A stretch of 24,945 nt of DNA from assembly GCA_964577825.1 (NCBI GenBank), contig CAZOBJ010000043.1, positions 1 through 24,945 on the forward strand, written 5' to 3'. Shown here piece by piece: positions 6,975 to 14,411 of this stretch (positions are counted from its first letter, which is position 1; every line of letters begins with the position of its first letter). The notes under the pieces are model-generated. The model did not search any database, was not told where the DNA came from, and worked only from the letters and a program-made list of their open reading frames with translations. The stretch comes from CAZOBJ01 sp964577825. GTDB lineage: Bacteria; Planctomycetota; SZUA-567; JAFGNG01. The position numbers and the translations under genes are program-made.

Positions 6975-8777
6975 GTGGCGGGTCGCCTACCGCAACACGT
7001 GATCCAACAGATCGCCCGAAGCGTGGATTTCGTGCGTCTTGCGGCGCGCTATTGCCAGCTTAAGAAGCGCGGCAAGAACTACTGGGCGCTCTGCCCGTTC
7101 CACAAGGAGAAGACGCCCTCGTTCTCCATCGACGCCGAGAACGGGCTCTATCACTGTTTCGGCTGCAAGGAGGGCGGCAACGTATTCTCGTTCCTCCAGA
7201 AGATGGAGGGGGTCAGTTTCGGCGAGGCGGTGCGGCTGCTGGCCGCCGAGGCCGGGATCGACGTGACGTCTTACGAGGGGCGCGGCGCTCCCGACGAGGA
7301 CGAGCGCGTAAGCCTGCGTGAAGCGCACGAACTGGCAACAACCTTCTACCAGAAGTGCCTGGAGAAGGCCAGGGGCGGGACCAGAGCGCGCGAGTACCTG
7401 AAGGGACGACAGATCAGTGCGGAATCGGTCGAGCTGTGGCGCCTGGGTTACGCCCCCGAGGGATGGGATCACTTTCTGAACTGCGCCACGGGACGAGGCT
7501 ACAACGCGGACCTTTTGGAGCGCGCCGGCCTGGTGCTGGCGCGCCAGAGCGGCGGGCCGGGACACTACGACAGGTTCCGCAACCGGTTGATCTTCCCGAT
7601 AGCCGACACGGCCGGCCGCCCCATCGGGTTCGGCGCACGGGCGTTGAGCCCGGACGACGAGCCGAAGTACCTCAACAGTCCGGACACGCCGCTCTTCAGC
7701 AAAGGGAGTTGCTTCTTCGGGCTGGATCGGGCGAAGCCGGCGGTCCGCTCCGGCGATACTGCGGTCGTGCTGGAGGGCTACACGGACGTCATCATGGCCC
7801 ACCAGGCCGGCGTGACCGAGACGCTGGCCGTCCTGGGCACGGCGCTGACGGAGCAACACGCGCGGACGCTGCGGCGCCTGTGCAGCCGCGTGATTCTGGT
7901 CTTCGACGCGGACGAGGCCGGGCAGAAGTCCGCCGCCAGGAGCGTGGAAGTGCTGCTGAACGAGGAACTCGAGGTCCGGGTAGCCGAACTGCCCGCCGGG
8001 CTTGATCCCTGCGATTATATCCTTCAGCACGGCGGCGAGAAGTTCCGCGAGCGACTGGAGGAGAGCCTGGGTTTCTTCGAGTTCCGGATGGGACTGGCGC
8101 GCGGCCGGCACGACACAGGGACCGTTCAGGGGAAGACGGCGGCCTTCCGCGAGATGGTCGAACTGGCAGCCGGCCTCCGCGATGCCGCCCAAAGGGAAAT
8201 GGTGGTCCAATGGATCGCCGACGAGTTCCGTGTCAGCCCCGGTTCGGTCTGGCAGCACCTGCAACGTCTGCCGGGCCCGGCCAGAGCGCGCGCGACAAGC
8301 ACGGCGCCGGACGGGAGGCCCGAACGGACGGGGCTGACGGCGGACGACAGCCTGCCCGGGGAGGTGCTGGGGCTACTGCTCGCGCACCCGGATTACGTCC
8401 CCGAGGCGGTTGACCGACTGGACACCGAGATGCTGAGAGACGGGCCGGAGAAGACCGTGCTGGAGAGGCTTTTGGGTGACCTCGACCAGGGCAGCGGCGC
8501 GGAAACGAGGGACGTGCTGAACTCCCTTGCGGAACCGGCGCTGGCCTCGGCCGCGTCCCGCGCACTGGCCGAGGAGAGGTCCAGAGAGACCCGGGTCTCG
8601 GACGCAGACGAGAACACTCGGGAGCGATTCGAGGGTTACGTCGAGTATCTGAAGGCGAAACGAGACGCAGCCGCTGCCGAGCTCTCGGCGCCCGTCGAAA
8701 TGCTGGACGACAGGGCGCTGAAGGCACGCGAGAAAGAACTCAGGGACAGGGACAGGCAATCGTCGCAAGGACGATAG
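6975..8777 (+). CDS. dnaG: DNA primase DnaG
   Basis: DnaG makes the RNA primers for replication at the fork, with DnaB. 600 aa from the GTG at 6975, chosen because a GGGGG ribosome-binding site (6964-6968) lies 6 nt upstream and because P2 would start transcription at about the upstream candidate (TTG at 6921, 618 aa). The CHC2 zinc ribbon is Cys40, His43, Cys61, Cys64. The primase core has RFRNRLIFPI (200-209). The TOPRIM domain has the catalytic VVLEGYTDVIM (264-274, Glu267) and VFDADEAGQ (309-317, DAD at 311-313). A less conserved DnaB-interacting C-terminal region follows, in which 20-30 residues after about 430 look low-complexity. It is followed 21 nt later by rpoD; no rpsU is seen. Confidence 0.95.
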   Translation: MAGRLPQHVIQQIARSVDFVRLAARYCQLKKRGKNYWALCPFHKEKTPSFSIDAENGLYHCFGCKEGGNVFSFLQKMEGVSFGEAVRLLAAEAGIDVTSYEGRGAPDEDERVSLREAHELATTFYQKCLEKARGGTRAREYLKGRQISAESVELWRLGYAPEGWDHFLNCATGRGYNADLLERAGLVLARQSGGPGHYDRFRNRLIFPIADTAGRPIGFGARALSPDDEPKYLNSPDTPLFSKGSCFFGLDRAKPAVRSGDTAVVLEGYTDVIMAHQAGVTETLAVLGTALTEQHARTLRRLCSRVILVFDADEAGQKSAARSVEVLLNEELEVRVAELPAGLDPCDYILQHGGEKFRERLEESLGFFEFRMGLARGRHDTGTVQGKTAAFREMVELAAGLRDAAQREMVVQWIADEFRVSPGSVWQHLQRLPGPARARATSTAPDGRPERTGLTADDSLPGEVLGLLLAHPDYVPEAVDRLDTEMLRDGPEKTVLERLLGDLDQGSGAETRDVLNSLAEPALASAASRALAEERSRETRVSDADENTRERFEGYVEYLKAKRDAAAAELSAPVEMLDDRALKAREKELRDRDRQSSQGR

Positions 8778-8798
8778 ACCCAGGAGAACCGCCGCCCC

Positions 8799-10487
8799 AT
8801 GGCAGAAGAGAAGACACTCGAACAGACGACGCTCGAAGACGAGATCAAGAACCTGATCGAGCGGGGCAAGCAGCGGGGCTTCCTCACGTACGAGGAACTC
8901 AACGACTCCCTTTCCGACGATGTGGTCAGCCCCGAATACATCGACGAGATCCTGCTTGCCCTGGATGAAAAGGGCATAGAGCTGGTTGACGAAAGGAAGC
9001 TGGAAGAAGAGGAAGGCGAAGACATCTTCCTCAAGGGCGAAGAAGCGGAAGAAGAGGAAGAGGACAAAGAGGAAGAACCCGCCGCCCTGACGACGGCCGA
9101 GAAGATCGACGACCCCGTGCGCATGTACCTTACGCAGATGGGCCAGATCCCCCTGCTGAAGCGCGAGGAGGAGATAGCCCTGGCCAAGCGCATCGAGATC
9201 GGCCGGAAGAGCTTCCGCAAGAAGGTGCTTCAGTTCACGCCGTGCATCGAACGCTGCGTGGAAGTCTTGCAGGAGGTGGACGAGGGAAACCTGCCGTTCG
9301 ACCGCACGCTGAACGTCAGCGCCCTCGGCAAGACCCAGAAGCGGGCCATGGCCGAGCGCGTGCCTGAGAACCTCGAAACGATCCGCAAGCTGCTGGACAG
9401 GAACCGGGAGAACTGGGAGTCCTATCGCAAGAACGGGACGGACCACGACGAGGAAGTGGCGACCATGCAGCTCCTGCACAAGCGCTCGCGCAAGTGCATG
9501 ATGCTGCTGGAGGAGTTCTACCTGCGCATCAAACGAATCAAGCCGCTCATGGACATCGTCAACAACCTCTACGAGCGCATGCTGAACATTCACAGGGAGC
9601 TGGAAGGCCTGCGGCCAAGGAGCAGCAACAAGGCGAAGAAACGGGCGTTGGAGGCCGAGATGAGGCACCTGGAAGACCGCATCTGCTGTCCTTTCGGGTT
9701 GCTGCGGCGGCGGGTCGTGGCCACACGCCTGGTGCACGACCAGTATGAACTGGCCAAGCAGGAGCTGTCCGGAGGCAACCTGCGTCTGGTGGTCAGCATC
9801 GCCAAGAAGTACCGCAACCGCGGGCTGAGCTTCCTGGACCTGATCCAGGAGGGTAACACGGGCCTGATGCGCGCCGTGGACAAGTACGAGTACCGCCGCG
9901 GCTACAAGTTCTCCACCTACGCCACGTGGTGGATCCGCCAGGCCATCACGCGCGCCATCGCCGACCAGGCCAGGACCATCCGCATCCCGGTCCACATGAT
10001 CGAGACGATGAGCAACATCCGCAACGTGGTCAAGAGGCTCGTCCAGCAGAAGGGCCGCGAACCGACGCTCGAAGAGATCGGCGAGGAAGCCGACCTGAGC
10101 ATCAGCGAGGTGCGACGCGTCCTGAAAATCTCCAAGCGCCCCATCAGCCTGGACCGGCCGATCGGCGAGAACGAAGACAGCTTCTTCGGCGACTTCATCG
10201 AGGACGAAACGGCCCCCAGCCCCATCTCGATGGCCGCCCAGGAGATGCTCAAGGACAAGATTGACAGCGTCCTGAACACGCTCACCTACCGCGAGCGCGA
10301 GATCATCAAGCTGCGCTACGGCCTTGGAGACGGCTACACCTACACCCTGGAGGAAGTGGGCAGGATATTCAACGTCACCCGCGAGCGTGTGCGCCAGATC
10401 GAAGCCAAGGCCGTCCGCAAGCTCCAGCACCCGGTGCGCAGCAGGCAACTGGAGGGTTTCATTGACAGCCTGCCCGGCAGCTCTTAA
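8799..10487 (+). CDS. rpoD: RNA polymerase primary sigma factor RpoD (sigma-70)
   Basis: 562 aa. Region 1.1 (about 8-66, LEDEIKNLIERGKQRGFLTYEELND) is followed by a strongly acidic linker (about 69-94, nearly all Glu/Asp). Region 1.2 starts at DDPVRMYLTQMG (104-115). A non-conserved region of about 190 residues precedes region 2, LRLVVSIAKKYRNRG to IRIPVHM (about 327-398), with the -10 recognition helix YATWWIRQAITRA. Region 3 and region 4 follow, the latter with LTYREREIIKLRYG and the -35 helix TRERVRQIEAKA. Region 1.1 and the full set of regions mark it as the essential housekeeping sigma factor. The TATAAT/TTGACA-like promoters in this window match its expected specificity. AGGAG (8782-8786) is 12 nt before the ATG, slightly far. 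Same operon as dnaG. Confidence 0.96.
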   Translation: MAEEKTLEQTTLEDEIKNLIERGKQRGFLTYEELNDSLSDDVVSPEYIDEILLALDEKGIELVDERKLEEEEGEDIFLKGEEAEEEEEDKEEEPAALTTAEKIDDPVRMYLTQMGQIPLLKREEEIALAKRIEIGRKSFRKKVLQFTPCIERCVEVLQEVDEGNLPFDRTLNVSALGKTQKRAMAERVPENLETIRKLLDRNRENWESYRKNGTDHDEEVATMQLLHKRSRKCMMLLEEFYLRIKRIKPLMDIVNNLYERMLNIHRELEGLRPRSSNKAKKRALEAEMRHLEDRICCPFGLLRRRVVATRLVHDQYELAKQELSGGNLRLVVSIAKKYRNRGLSFLDLIQEGNTGLMRAVDKYEYRRGYKFSTYATWWIRQAITRAIADQARTIRIPVHMIETMSNIRNVVKRLVQQKGREPTLEEIGEEADLSISEVRRVLKISKRPISLDRPIGENEDSFFGDFIEDETAPSPISMAAQEMLKDKIDSVLNTLTYREREIIKLRYGLGDGYTYTLEEVGRIFNVTRERVRQIEAKAVRKLQHPVRSRQLEGFIDSLPGSS

Positions 10488-10497
10488 ACTACGGTCC

Positions 10498-10540
10498 TTT
10501 CGCTTTGTGGGAGTCGCCGGCACCGGGATGGAGAGCGAAA
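10498..10540. repeat. Inverted repeat after rpoD
   Basis: TTTCGCT (10498-10504) and AGCGAAA (10534-10540) are perfect 7-bp arms with 29 nt between. The pair starts 10 nt after the rpoD stop and opens the 168-nt gap before the zinc-ribbon gene. It could form the base of a structured RNA that ends at the terminator at 10601-10632. No sequence family is recognised. Confidence 0.4.
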
Positions 10541-10600
10541 CGAACACTTGCACTGCCCCAAGGCACGGCGGCTCGATGCCGACCGGCCCCCTGCCCTCAG

Positions 10601-10632
10601 GGCCCGACCTCGAAAGAGTTCGGGCCTTTTTT
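10601..10632 (+). terminator. Intrinsic terminator after rpoD / attenuator of the zinc-ribbon gene
   Basis: GGCCCGA (10601-10607) pairs with TCGGGCC (10620-10626). After one C-T mismatch, CTC (10609-10611) pairs with GAG (10615-10617) and closes a GAAA tetraloop. Six T residues follow (10627-10632). This is a textbook rho-independent terminator. It ends the dnaG-rpoD operon but lies only 23 nt before the next start codon, so it may also act as an attenuator for that gene. A competing hairpin CCCTG-CCCT-CAGGG (10589-10602) overlaps its left arm by two bases. Confidence 0.85.
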
Positions 10633-10637
10633 GTTGG

Positions 10638-10649
10638 CCCCTTCGGGGG
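10638..10649 (+). promoter_or_regulatory. UUCG hairpin covering the ribosome-binding site of the zinc-ribbon gene
   Basis: CCCC (10638-10641), loop TTCG (10642-10645), GGGG (10646-10649). The C(UUCG)G tetraloop is unusually stable. The G-run is the only Shine-Dalgarno-like sequence (GGGGA, 10646-10650) before the ATG at 10656, so folding would hide it. Confidence 0.5.
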
Positions 10650-10655
10650 AAACGC

Positions 10656-11366
10656 ATGGGCATGAGAGAGACACTTGAGAAGCTCCACGCGCTGCAGGAG
10701 GCCAACTCCCGGATAAGCCAACTCCGCCGGGACAGGGACGCGCTCCTTATCGACGTGGACAACCAGACCCGCCTGATGGACCTGAAGAAACGCAGGGCCG
10801 AAGAGGTCCACGAGAAACGTCTTGAACGCACCAGGGAAGCGGACCAGGTCCAACTCCAAATCGAAGAGGGCGAGGAAGAGATCGCCAGGCTCAGGGGCAA
10901 GCTGAACATCGTCGAGAACCAGAGAGAATACGACGCGGTCCAGCACATGATCGCCAGCCACAAGGCGGACATTCAGAAGTGGGAGGACGAGGCGCTGGGC
11001 GCCCTGCAGGCCATAGACGACCTGGCCGAGCAAGAGGAACGCCTCGCAACGGAAATCAGGCAGGCCACGGCCGAACTGGAGACAGTCAAGAGCCGGTGCG
11101 GTGAGGAGGCCGCGCAGTACGATCGACGCATCGAGCAAGTCGAGCAGGAGAGGGACCGGATCCGCGAACAGGCGACCCCGGAAGTGCTCAGCGTTTACGA
11201 CCGTCTCGCCCTGCGCCACCCACAGAACGCGCTGGCCGTTGTCACAACCCGCGTCTGCAGCGGCTGTTACACGCAGATCACCAAGCAGACCGAAGTCCTT
11301 CTGATGCGGGACGAGACGCTCGTCCACTGCCACAGCTGCGGCCGGATTCTCATGCTTCAGGAATGA
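10656..11366 (+). CDS. Coiled-coil protein with C-terminal C4 zinc ribbon (COG1579 type)
   Basis: 236 aa. Residues about 5-180 are almost continuous charged heptads and should form a long antiparallel coiled-coil hairpin. The C-terminal domain has two CxxC pairs, Cys201/Cys204 (CSGC) and Cys225/Cys228 (CHSC), a zinc ribbon. NQREYDAVQHMI (residues 88-99) and VYDRLALRHPQNALAVV before the ribbon are typical of the family. The molecular function of this widespread family is not settled; nucleic-acid binding is often proposed. ATG 10656 was chosen because GGGGA lies 5 nt upstream; ATG 10662 is a possible alternative. The gene follows rpoD but a strong terminator stands between them. No separate promoter was recognised after the terminator. 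Confidence 0.88.
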   Translation: MGMRETLEKLHALQEANSRISQLRRDRDALLIDVDNQTRLMDLKKRRAEEVHEKRLERTREADQVQLQIEEGEEEIARLRGKLNIVENQREYDAVQHMIASHKADIQKWEDEALGALQAIDDLAEQEERLATEIRQATAELETVKSRCGEEAAQYDRRIEQVEQERDRIREQATPEVLSVYDRLALRHPQNALAVVTTRVCSGCYTQITKQTEVLLMRDETLVHCHSCGRILMLQE

Positions 11367-11386
11367 GCCGCGGCGGGCTGTGGCCG

Positions 11387-12052
11387 CTATCCCCGCGGGC
11401 CGAAGACGGCGGTCCCGATGCGCACCATGTTCGCCCCCTCCTCCACGGCCACGCGGTAGGAGTTCGTCATCCCCATCGACAGCGTGCGCATTTGGACGTT
11501 GGGCGCGTCGAGGTCCCCCATCTCCTCGAAGAGCCGCCTCATGCGGAGGAAGTAAGGTCGCGCCTCTTCCGGGTCGGCCGAGTACGGCTCCATGGTCATC
11601 AGGCCCTCGACGCGCAGGTTCTCCAGCCCGGCCAGCTCGCAGAGCAGCGTACGCACCTGCTCGGGCGGTGTGCCGAACTTGCTCTGCTCTCCCCCGACGT
11701 TGACCTCGACCAGCGCGCGGACAGGGTCGTCCGCCCGCCGGTCAACGGCACGCGCCAACCGCAGGGAATCCACGCTCTGGATGACGTCGAAGAGGGGCAG
11801 CGCGCGATTGACCTTGTTGCGCTGGAGGTGGCCGATAAGGTGCCATTCCGCCCGCCCCGCGCGGGCGTCCACGGCAGCCAGGTGTGCCTCGGCCTCCTGC
11901 ACGTAGTTCTCGCCGATGGCCGTCGCGCCCGCCTCGATCACCTGCGCCACCTCAGCGGGGGCACGCCCCTTCGCGGCGACGACGAGAGTGACTTCCGAGG
12001 GCAGGGAATCGCGGATGCGCCGGTAGTTGTCCGCCGGACTCGGGCGAGGCAT
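11387..12052 (-). CDS. yggS: YggS-family PLP homeostasis protein
   Basis: 221 aa, usual for the family. YggS/PROSC proteins are single-domain alanine-racemase-fold proteins that carry pyridoxal phosphate and keep its level balanced; they show no known catalysis. The PLP lysine is Lys28 in LVVAAKGRAP, where many relatives have AVSKT. Further family motifs are IGENYVQEA (47-55), EWHLIGHLQRNKV (69-81), VDSL, VEVNVGGEQSKFG (114-126), EGLMTMEP (148-155) and LSMGMTNSYRVAVEEGANMVRIGTAVFG near the end, which holds the phosphate. It is the last gene of thi4-panD-yggS; the gap after panD is 27 nt. PLP and panD/thi4 products are all vitamin-related, so the cluster has a common theme. It converges with the zinc-ribbon gene, 20 nt away. 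Confidence 0.93.
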   Translation of the reverse strand: MPRPSPADNYRRIRDSLPSEVTLVVAAKGRAPAEVAQVIEAGATAIGENYVQEAEAHLAAVDARAGRAEWHLIGHLQRNKVNRALPLFDVIQSVDSLRLARAVDRRADDPVRALVEVNVGGEQSKFGTPPEQVRTLLCELAGLENLRVEGLMTMEPYSADPEEARPYFLRMRRLFEEMGDLDAPNVQMRTLSMGMTNSYRVAVEEGANMVRIGTAVFGPRG

Positions 12053-12079
12053 TTCCTCCTCCCGGACTTGCGGGGGCCG

Positions 12080-12421
12080 TTACAGGTACCGCACGAAACG
12101 GTTGCCCTCGTCGACGAGCACCTTTTTCGCCTCGACCGGCTCAGCGGCCAGCTCGAACCCCATGATGATTGCGCGGTCCCCTTTGTGGACGAGCAGCGCG
12201 GCCGCGCCGTTCATGCAGACCCCACCCGCGCCCCGTTCGCCGACGATGACGTATGTCTCGACGCGGGCGCCGTTGGTCATGTCCACGACGAGCACCTTCT
12301 CGCCGGCCATGAGGGCCGACTTCTCGATCAACTCCTCGTCGATGGTGATGCTGCCCTCGTATTCCACCCGGGCCTCGGTCACTGTGGCGCCGTGGATCTT
12401 GGAGCGAAGGAACCAGCGCAT
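12080..12421 (-). CDS. panD: Aspartate 1-decarboxylase, pyruvoyl-dependent, proenzyme
   Basis: 113 aa; the E. coli enzyme has 126. PanD converts L-aspartate to beta-alanine for pantothenate and coenzyme A. The self-cleavage site is Gly23-Ser24 (YEGSITID); cleavage makes the pyruvoyl group on Ser24. Active-site counterparts Lys8 (SKIH), Tyr21, Arg53 (NGARVETYV) and Tyr57 are present, as is the conserved GERGAGGVCMNGAAA (61-75). The start codon lies 3 nt after the thi4 stop, so the two are surely co-transcribed. The other pantothenate genes (panB, panC) are not in the window. Confidence 0.95.
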   Translation of the reverse strand: MRWFLRSKIHGATVTEARVEYEGSITIDEELIEKSALMAGEKVLVVDMTNGARVETYVIVGERGAGGVCMNGAAALLVHKGDRAIIMGFELAAEPVEAKKVLVDEGNRFVRYL

Positions 12422-12424
12422 GTC

Positions 12425-13180
12425 CTACCCCTCGGCCAGGGCCTCTCGAATGAGGCGGGCGGCCTCGCGGCCGGACTCGAGCATCCCGCCGAAGATGGGA
12501 CCCATTCGGGGCAGGCCGTACGTGGCGCAGACGGCCATGCCGGCCAGGTAGAGGCCGGGGTAGACCTCGCCGGTCCGCTCCACGACGCCCTTCTCCGCCG
12601 GCTCGACGTCCATGAACCCCTCGCCGAAGCCCTCGGGGCGGAACTCGGGCAGCTTGCCGCGGAGCATGTTCACCAGCTCGGCCGGGTGCCCGGTAGCGTC
12701 CATCACCTTCCGGGCGGCCAGGCAGACGGGGTCCACGTGCAACGCGGCCATCAGGATCGGCGTGGCGTTGATAACGACGCCGCGCACCGCCCCGTCCTTG
12801 ACGACCAGGTCTTCGGCCTGCACCAGGTTGAGAATGCGCGCGCCGGCCTGTTCGGCGCGGTACGTGAGCGCGGCGGCCAGCTCGACGGCCCCGGCCACCA
12901 GCAGCCCGTGCCGCTCCTCGTAACTGACGCCGAAGTCCTCCAGGACGTCGGCGCTCTCGACGACGATGATGTTCTGCCCGATGCCGCCTCCCCACGTGCC
13001 GCCGCCGGTGGAGAGACGCTTCTCGAGGATGACGGTCCTCAGGCCGGCCTCCGCCAGGTAATATCCGGCGGCCAGGCCCGCCGGCCCGGCGCCCACGATG
13101 ACCACGTCGCTCTCAAGGGCGGCAAGAAAGCGCTCGTTGTATGTCTCGACTATCGCGCGTGTTATATCTGTCTCTTTCAT
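12425..13180 (-). CDS. thi4: Thiazole synthase Thi4, sulfide-dependent (His) type
   Basis: 251 aa from the ATG at 13180. The frame is open further upstream, but the MKETD start fits the family and the promoter places transcription start near 13258. Thi4 forms the thiamine thiazole (ADT) from NAD and glycine. The N-terminal FAD/NAD Rossmann motif is VIVGAGPAGLAAG (27-39), followed by EKRLSTGGGTWGGG (53-66). At the place of the sacrificial cysteine of yeast THI4 (C205) the sequence reads LHVDP with His148, as in archaeal enzymes that take sulfur from free sulfide and turn over repeatedly. DATGHPAEL and the Gly-rich end (MGPIFGGML) complete the fold. Archaeal members are often mislabelled ribose-1,5-bisphosphate isomerase. 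First gene of thi4-panD-yggS. GAGG is 14 nt from the ATG, rather far. Confidence 0.92.
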   Translation of the reverse strand: MKETDITRAIVETYNERFLAALESDVVIVGAGPAGLAAGYYLAEAGLRTVILEKRLSTGGGTWGGGIGQNIIVVESADVLEDFGVSYEERHGLLVAGAVELAAALTYRAEQAGARILNLVQAEDLVVKDGAVRGVVINATPILMAALHVDPVCLAARKVMDATGHPAELVNMLRGKLPEFRPEGFGEGFMDVEPAEKGVVERTGEVYPGLYLAGMAVCATYGLPRMGPIFGGMLESGREAARLIREALAEG

Positions 13181-13264
13181 GGCTGGCCAGTTATCCTCGC
13201 CCGAGCGGAGCGCTCGCATGAAGGTAAGAACAGGGGCTATCGGCGGGACAGAACCCGACCCCTT

Positions 13265-13293
13265 ACTATAGCCCGCCGGCGGCTGACTGTCAA
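13265..13293 (-). promoter_or_regulatory. Sigma-70 promoter of thi4-panD-yggS
   Basis: On the minus strand: -35 TTGACA (13293-13288), exactly 17 bp, -10 TATAGT (13270-13265). Eleven of twelve bases match the consensus with optimal spacing. The start would be near 13258, giving a leader of about 78 nt. The leader has a hairpin CGAGCG-CTC-CGCTCG (13215-13201) but no recognisable TPP riboswitch core. Confidence 0.78.
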
Positions 13294-13300
13294 AGGGCCG

Positions 13301-13577
13301 CGGCCGAACGACGTCGAGGCCGAGGACCACGACGAGGACGAATGGCGCGTGTACCCCGCATTTCAATCGTGAACGCTCACTGGCTGCGTCGCCGGGCCGA
13401 ACGGGGGGCCGTGCGAGGCGTTTTTCGGAGCGCGATGACGCCCTTCACAGGCCCTCTCGACGCCGAATTCGGCGCTCCCGGGCGGCCCTGTTGCTTCACC
13501 GGTCGCGTTTCGCCCACAATTTACGGGTGACGGGGCAGTCTGTCCTCACGTGCCTCCGAAACGAGGAGCGGTCTCCC
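13301..13577. other. Intergenic region between thi4 promoter and membrane protein gene
   Basis: The gap between the thi4 start and the membrane-protein gene is 397 nt. Its left part holds the thi4 promoter and leader. The rest holds one perfect 14-bp palindrome (listed separately), and a weak promoter candidate for the rightward gene, TTGCTT (13491-13496) with CACAAT 18 bp later (13515-13520). Short open frames here have no ribosome-binding site or protein-like composition. Nothing else was recognised. Confidence 0.5.
13461..13474. repeat. Perfect 14-bp palindrome, possible operator
   Basis: CGCCGAATTCGGCG is a perfect palindrome with an EcoRI site at its centre. It lies 104 nt before the membrane-protein gene and 30-45 nt before the weak promoter candidate there. 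A dimeric regulator could bind it; the regulator is unknown. No T-run follows, so it is not a terminator. Confidence 0.4.
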
Positions 13578-14402
13578 ATGGAATTCATGGCGCTGTTCAT
13601 ATGGGTTTGCCTGTGCCTGCTGCTGGGCGGCCTGATTCACTTCGTCATGGCCGGCGCCCTGGGTCACCGGTTCGTCCAGGTGCTGGCCGCGCCCGGCATG
13701 ATAGTGCGCAAGTTCAGCATGGCCCTGACGGCGCTGCTGTGCGGGGCCACGGTGACGCGGGTCCGCATCTACGAGCTGGACACGCGCGACACCGACTACA
13801 AGGCAGAGGGAGTCAGCAGCGTCGCCAAGGTGCTGGTCCCGCTTGCGCCGCTTTTCGGCGGCGCCTTCGCGGTCATTATCCTTAACGCGATGTTCGGGCA
13901 CCCGCTCCACTTCACCCACACGCCGCCGTCGCTGGCGTCGCTGGACACGGGGGGGCTGCACGGCTTCCTGCTCGGGACGTGGGCGCTGCTCTCGCAGGTG
14001 GTCAGGGAGGCCCTGAGAGCGGACTGGCGGAGCCTGGAGCTGTACGTCCTCTTCGCCCTGATCTTCAGCTTCGCGCTGGGCGCGTCCGCGCCGCTGGGGC
14101 GGTTCAAGGAGGCCAGCCTCGGCGCGGGGCTGGTGGCCGTCGTGCTGGCCCTGCTCTCCTCGCTGACCGTACGCGACGTCCAGGCAGAGGTCCCCGCCTC
14201 GCCCGCTTGGTTCCTGAGCGCCAGGAACGTCGTCGTCGGCGCCTCCGCAGCGGCGTTCGTGATGATGGTCTACGGCATGTTGGCGGCGCTGGTCGTGGGC
14301 ACGGCGGTGCGGCTGTACGAGATGGTATTCAAGGCGGAGAAAGGCCCCCGAGGCAAAACGGCCAAGGTCTCCGCGGAGGAGCGCCGCAAAGAGGCGGCGT
14401 GA
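13578..14402 (+). CDS. Multi-pass membrane protein, apparent M50/site-2-protease-like pseudoprotease
   Basis: 274 aa from the ATG at 13578, with GAGGAG (13562-13567) 10 nt upstream. Hydrophobic segments at about residues 4-24, 48-58, 85-105, 130-150, 160-175, 180-195 and 215-240 make it an inner-membrane protein; the last 30 residues are highly charged and cytoplasmic-looking. Residues 38-59 (APGMIVRKFSMALTALLCG...) line up with the segment of M50-type membrane metalloproteases that normally reads about PGxxxHExxHAxxxxxxGA. Here the zinc motif HExxH has become RKFSM (44-48), so the two histidines and the glutamate are all gone. The later SVAKVLVPLAPLFGGAF (81-97) resembles the second conserved block. 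This would be a catalytically dead relative; the assignment is inference from pattern only. Confidence 0.7.
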   Translation: MEFMALFIWVCLCLLLGGLIHFVMAGALGHRFVQVLAAPGMIVRKFSMALTALLCGATVTRVRIYELDTRDTDYKAEGVSSVAKVLVPLAPLFGGAFAVIILNAMFGHPLHFTHTPPSLASLDTGGLHGFLLGTWALLSQVVREALRADWRSLELYVLFALIFSFALGASAPLGRFKEASLGAGLVAVVLALLSSLTVRDVQAEVPASPAWFLSARNVVVGASAAAFVMMVYGMLAALVVGTAVRLYEMVFKAEKGPRGKTAKVSAEERRKEAA

Positions 14403-14411
14403 CTGGGCCCC

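Noticed and set aside
8373..11333. Long minus-strand open frame (986 codons) opposite dnaG, rpoD and the zinc-ribbon gene
   Set aside because: It mirrors three well-recognised plus-strand genes; open antisense frames are usual at this GC content and the translation has no recognisable domain.
13219..13219. Earlier thi4 start (ATG at 13219) on the minus strand
   Set aside because: No ribosome-binding site before it, and the added residues (MRALRSGEDNWPA) are not family-like; the ATG at 13180 gives the usual N-terminus.
13181..13265. TPP riboswitch in the thi4 leader
   Set aside because: GGATAA and GCCAGC occur near the start codon, but the CTGAGA and ACCTGATCTGG-type core elements are absent and the leader of about 78 nt is too short for the usual aptamer plus expression platform.
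11363..13372. Plus-strand open frame (669 codons) opposite yggS, panD and thi4
   Set aside because: It is antisense to three recognised genes with intact active-site motifs; the translation looks like high-GC shadow.
13342..13530. 62-codon plus-strand open frame in the thi4/membrane-protein gap
   Set aside because: No ribosome-binding site, no recognisable sequence, and it overlaps the palindrome and the weak promoter candidate.
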